Positions 5,866 to 5,885 of a stretch of DNA of 5,885 nt are shown here, piece by piece; within the stretch, counting starts at the first letter, position 1, and each line of letters opens with the position of its first letter. The DNA is taken from contig JAEZAY010000311.1 in assembly GCA_023427575.1 (NCBI GenBank), positions 1 through 5,885 on the forward strand. Direction: 5' to 3'. A program made the position numbers and the translations under genes. The notes beneath the pieces are model-generated. The model was not told the DNA's origin, ran no database searches, and saw only the letters and a program-made list of their open reading frames with translations. This DNA is from Bacteroidota bacterium (GTDB lineage: Bacteria > Bacteroidota > Bacteroidia > Chitinophagales > Chitinophagaceae).

Positions 5866-5885
5866 CGAATCAATATAACCCAGCG

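Larger units (their letters stand above)
5648..5885. other. Downstream noncoding region
   Basis: This AT-rich spacer follows the dnaE2 stop. It contains a small palindrome CAATTTAATTG (5711-5721), the two hairpins at 5751-5796, and the flanking repeats at 5839-5865. Short open frames on both strands cross the hairpins or the dnaE2 end and show no protein-like features. Confidence 0.6.

Overview
The window holds one complete, tightly packed operon on the + strand: the three-gene mutagenesis cassette imuA (350-1072), imuB (1069-2565) and dnaE2/imuC (2567-5647). Start/stop overlap (GTGA) joins imuA to imuB, and a single base separates the imuB stop from the preferred dnaE2 start. In families studied elsewhere (mycobacteria, Caulobacter, pseudomonads) these products form an SOS-induced 'mutasome': DnaE2 is the error-prone replicative-type polymerase, ImuB is a catalytically dead Y-family scaffold that bridges to the sliding clamp, and ImuA is a RecA-like accessory factor. 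The assignment here rests on family hallmarks read directly from the translations.

The protein style, moderate-to-low GC (by eye), scarcity of strong Shine-Dalgarno sequences and AT-rich spacers suggest a Bacteroidota member, perhaps of the Chitinophagia/Sphingobacteriia/Cytophagia type. This is an inference; no rRNA or other marker is present.

Layout. 1-349 has no convincing gene. It carries a 2.5-copy AAATGTGC tandem repeat (64-83), a pyrimidine-rich stretch, and a 125-bp zone just before imuA (224-347) with six copies of CTGAT/ATCAG. Two pairs of these form inverted repeats (arms at 224-231/241-248 and 285-289/294-298), making this the best candidate for the damage-responsive operator. 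350-5647 is wall-to-wall coding. 5648-5885 is noncoding and contains two adjacent hairpins (5751-5765 and 5770-5796) that probably end the operon.

A 15-bp sequence (CTGTGACTTGTTTTT) occurs at 188-202 and again, inverted, at 5851-5865, so the cassette is bracketed by a short inverted repeat. A near-identical TTCCGGCTAA(A)TAAAA direct repeat also lies on each side. These flanking repeats and the CTGAT cluster are the least explained parts of the window. The genes themselves are a known system, not a new one, but a few residue-level features are worth checking: a retained Asp-Glu pair in ImuB, possible clamp-binding peptides in both ImuB and DnaE2, and a degraded PHP site in DnaE2. No lexA, recA or umuD homologue is visible, so the regulator must lie outside the window.
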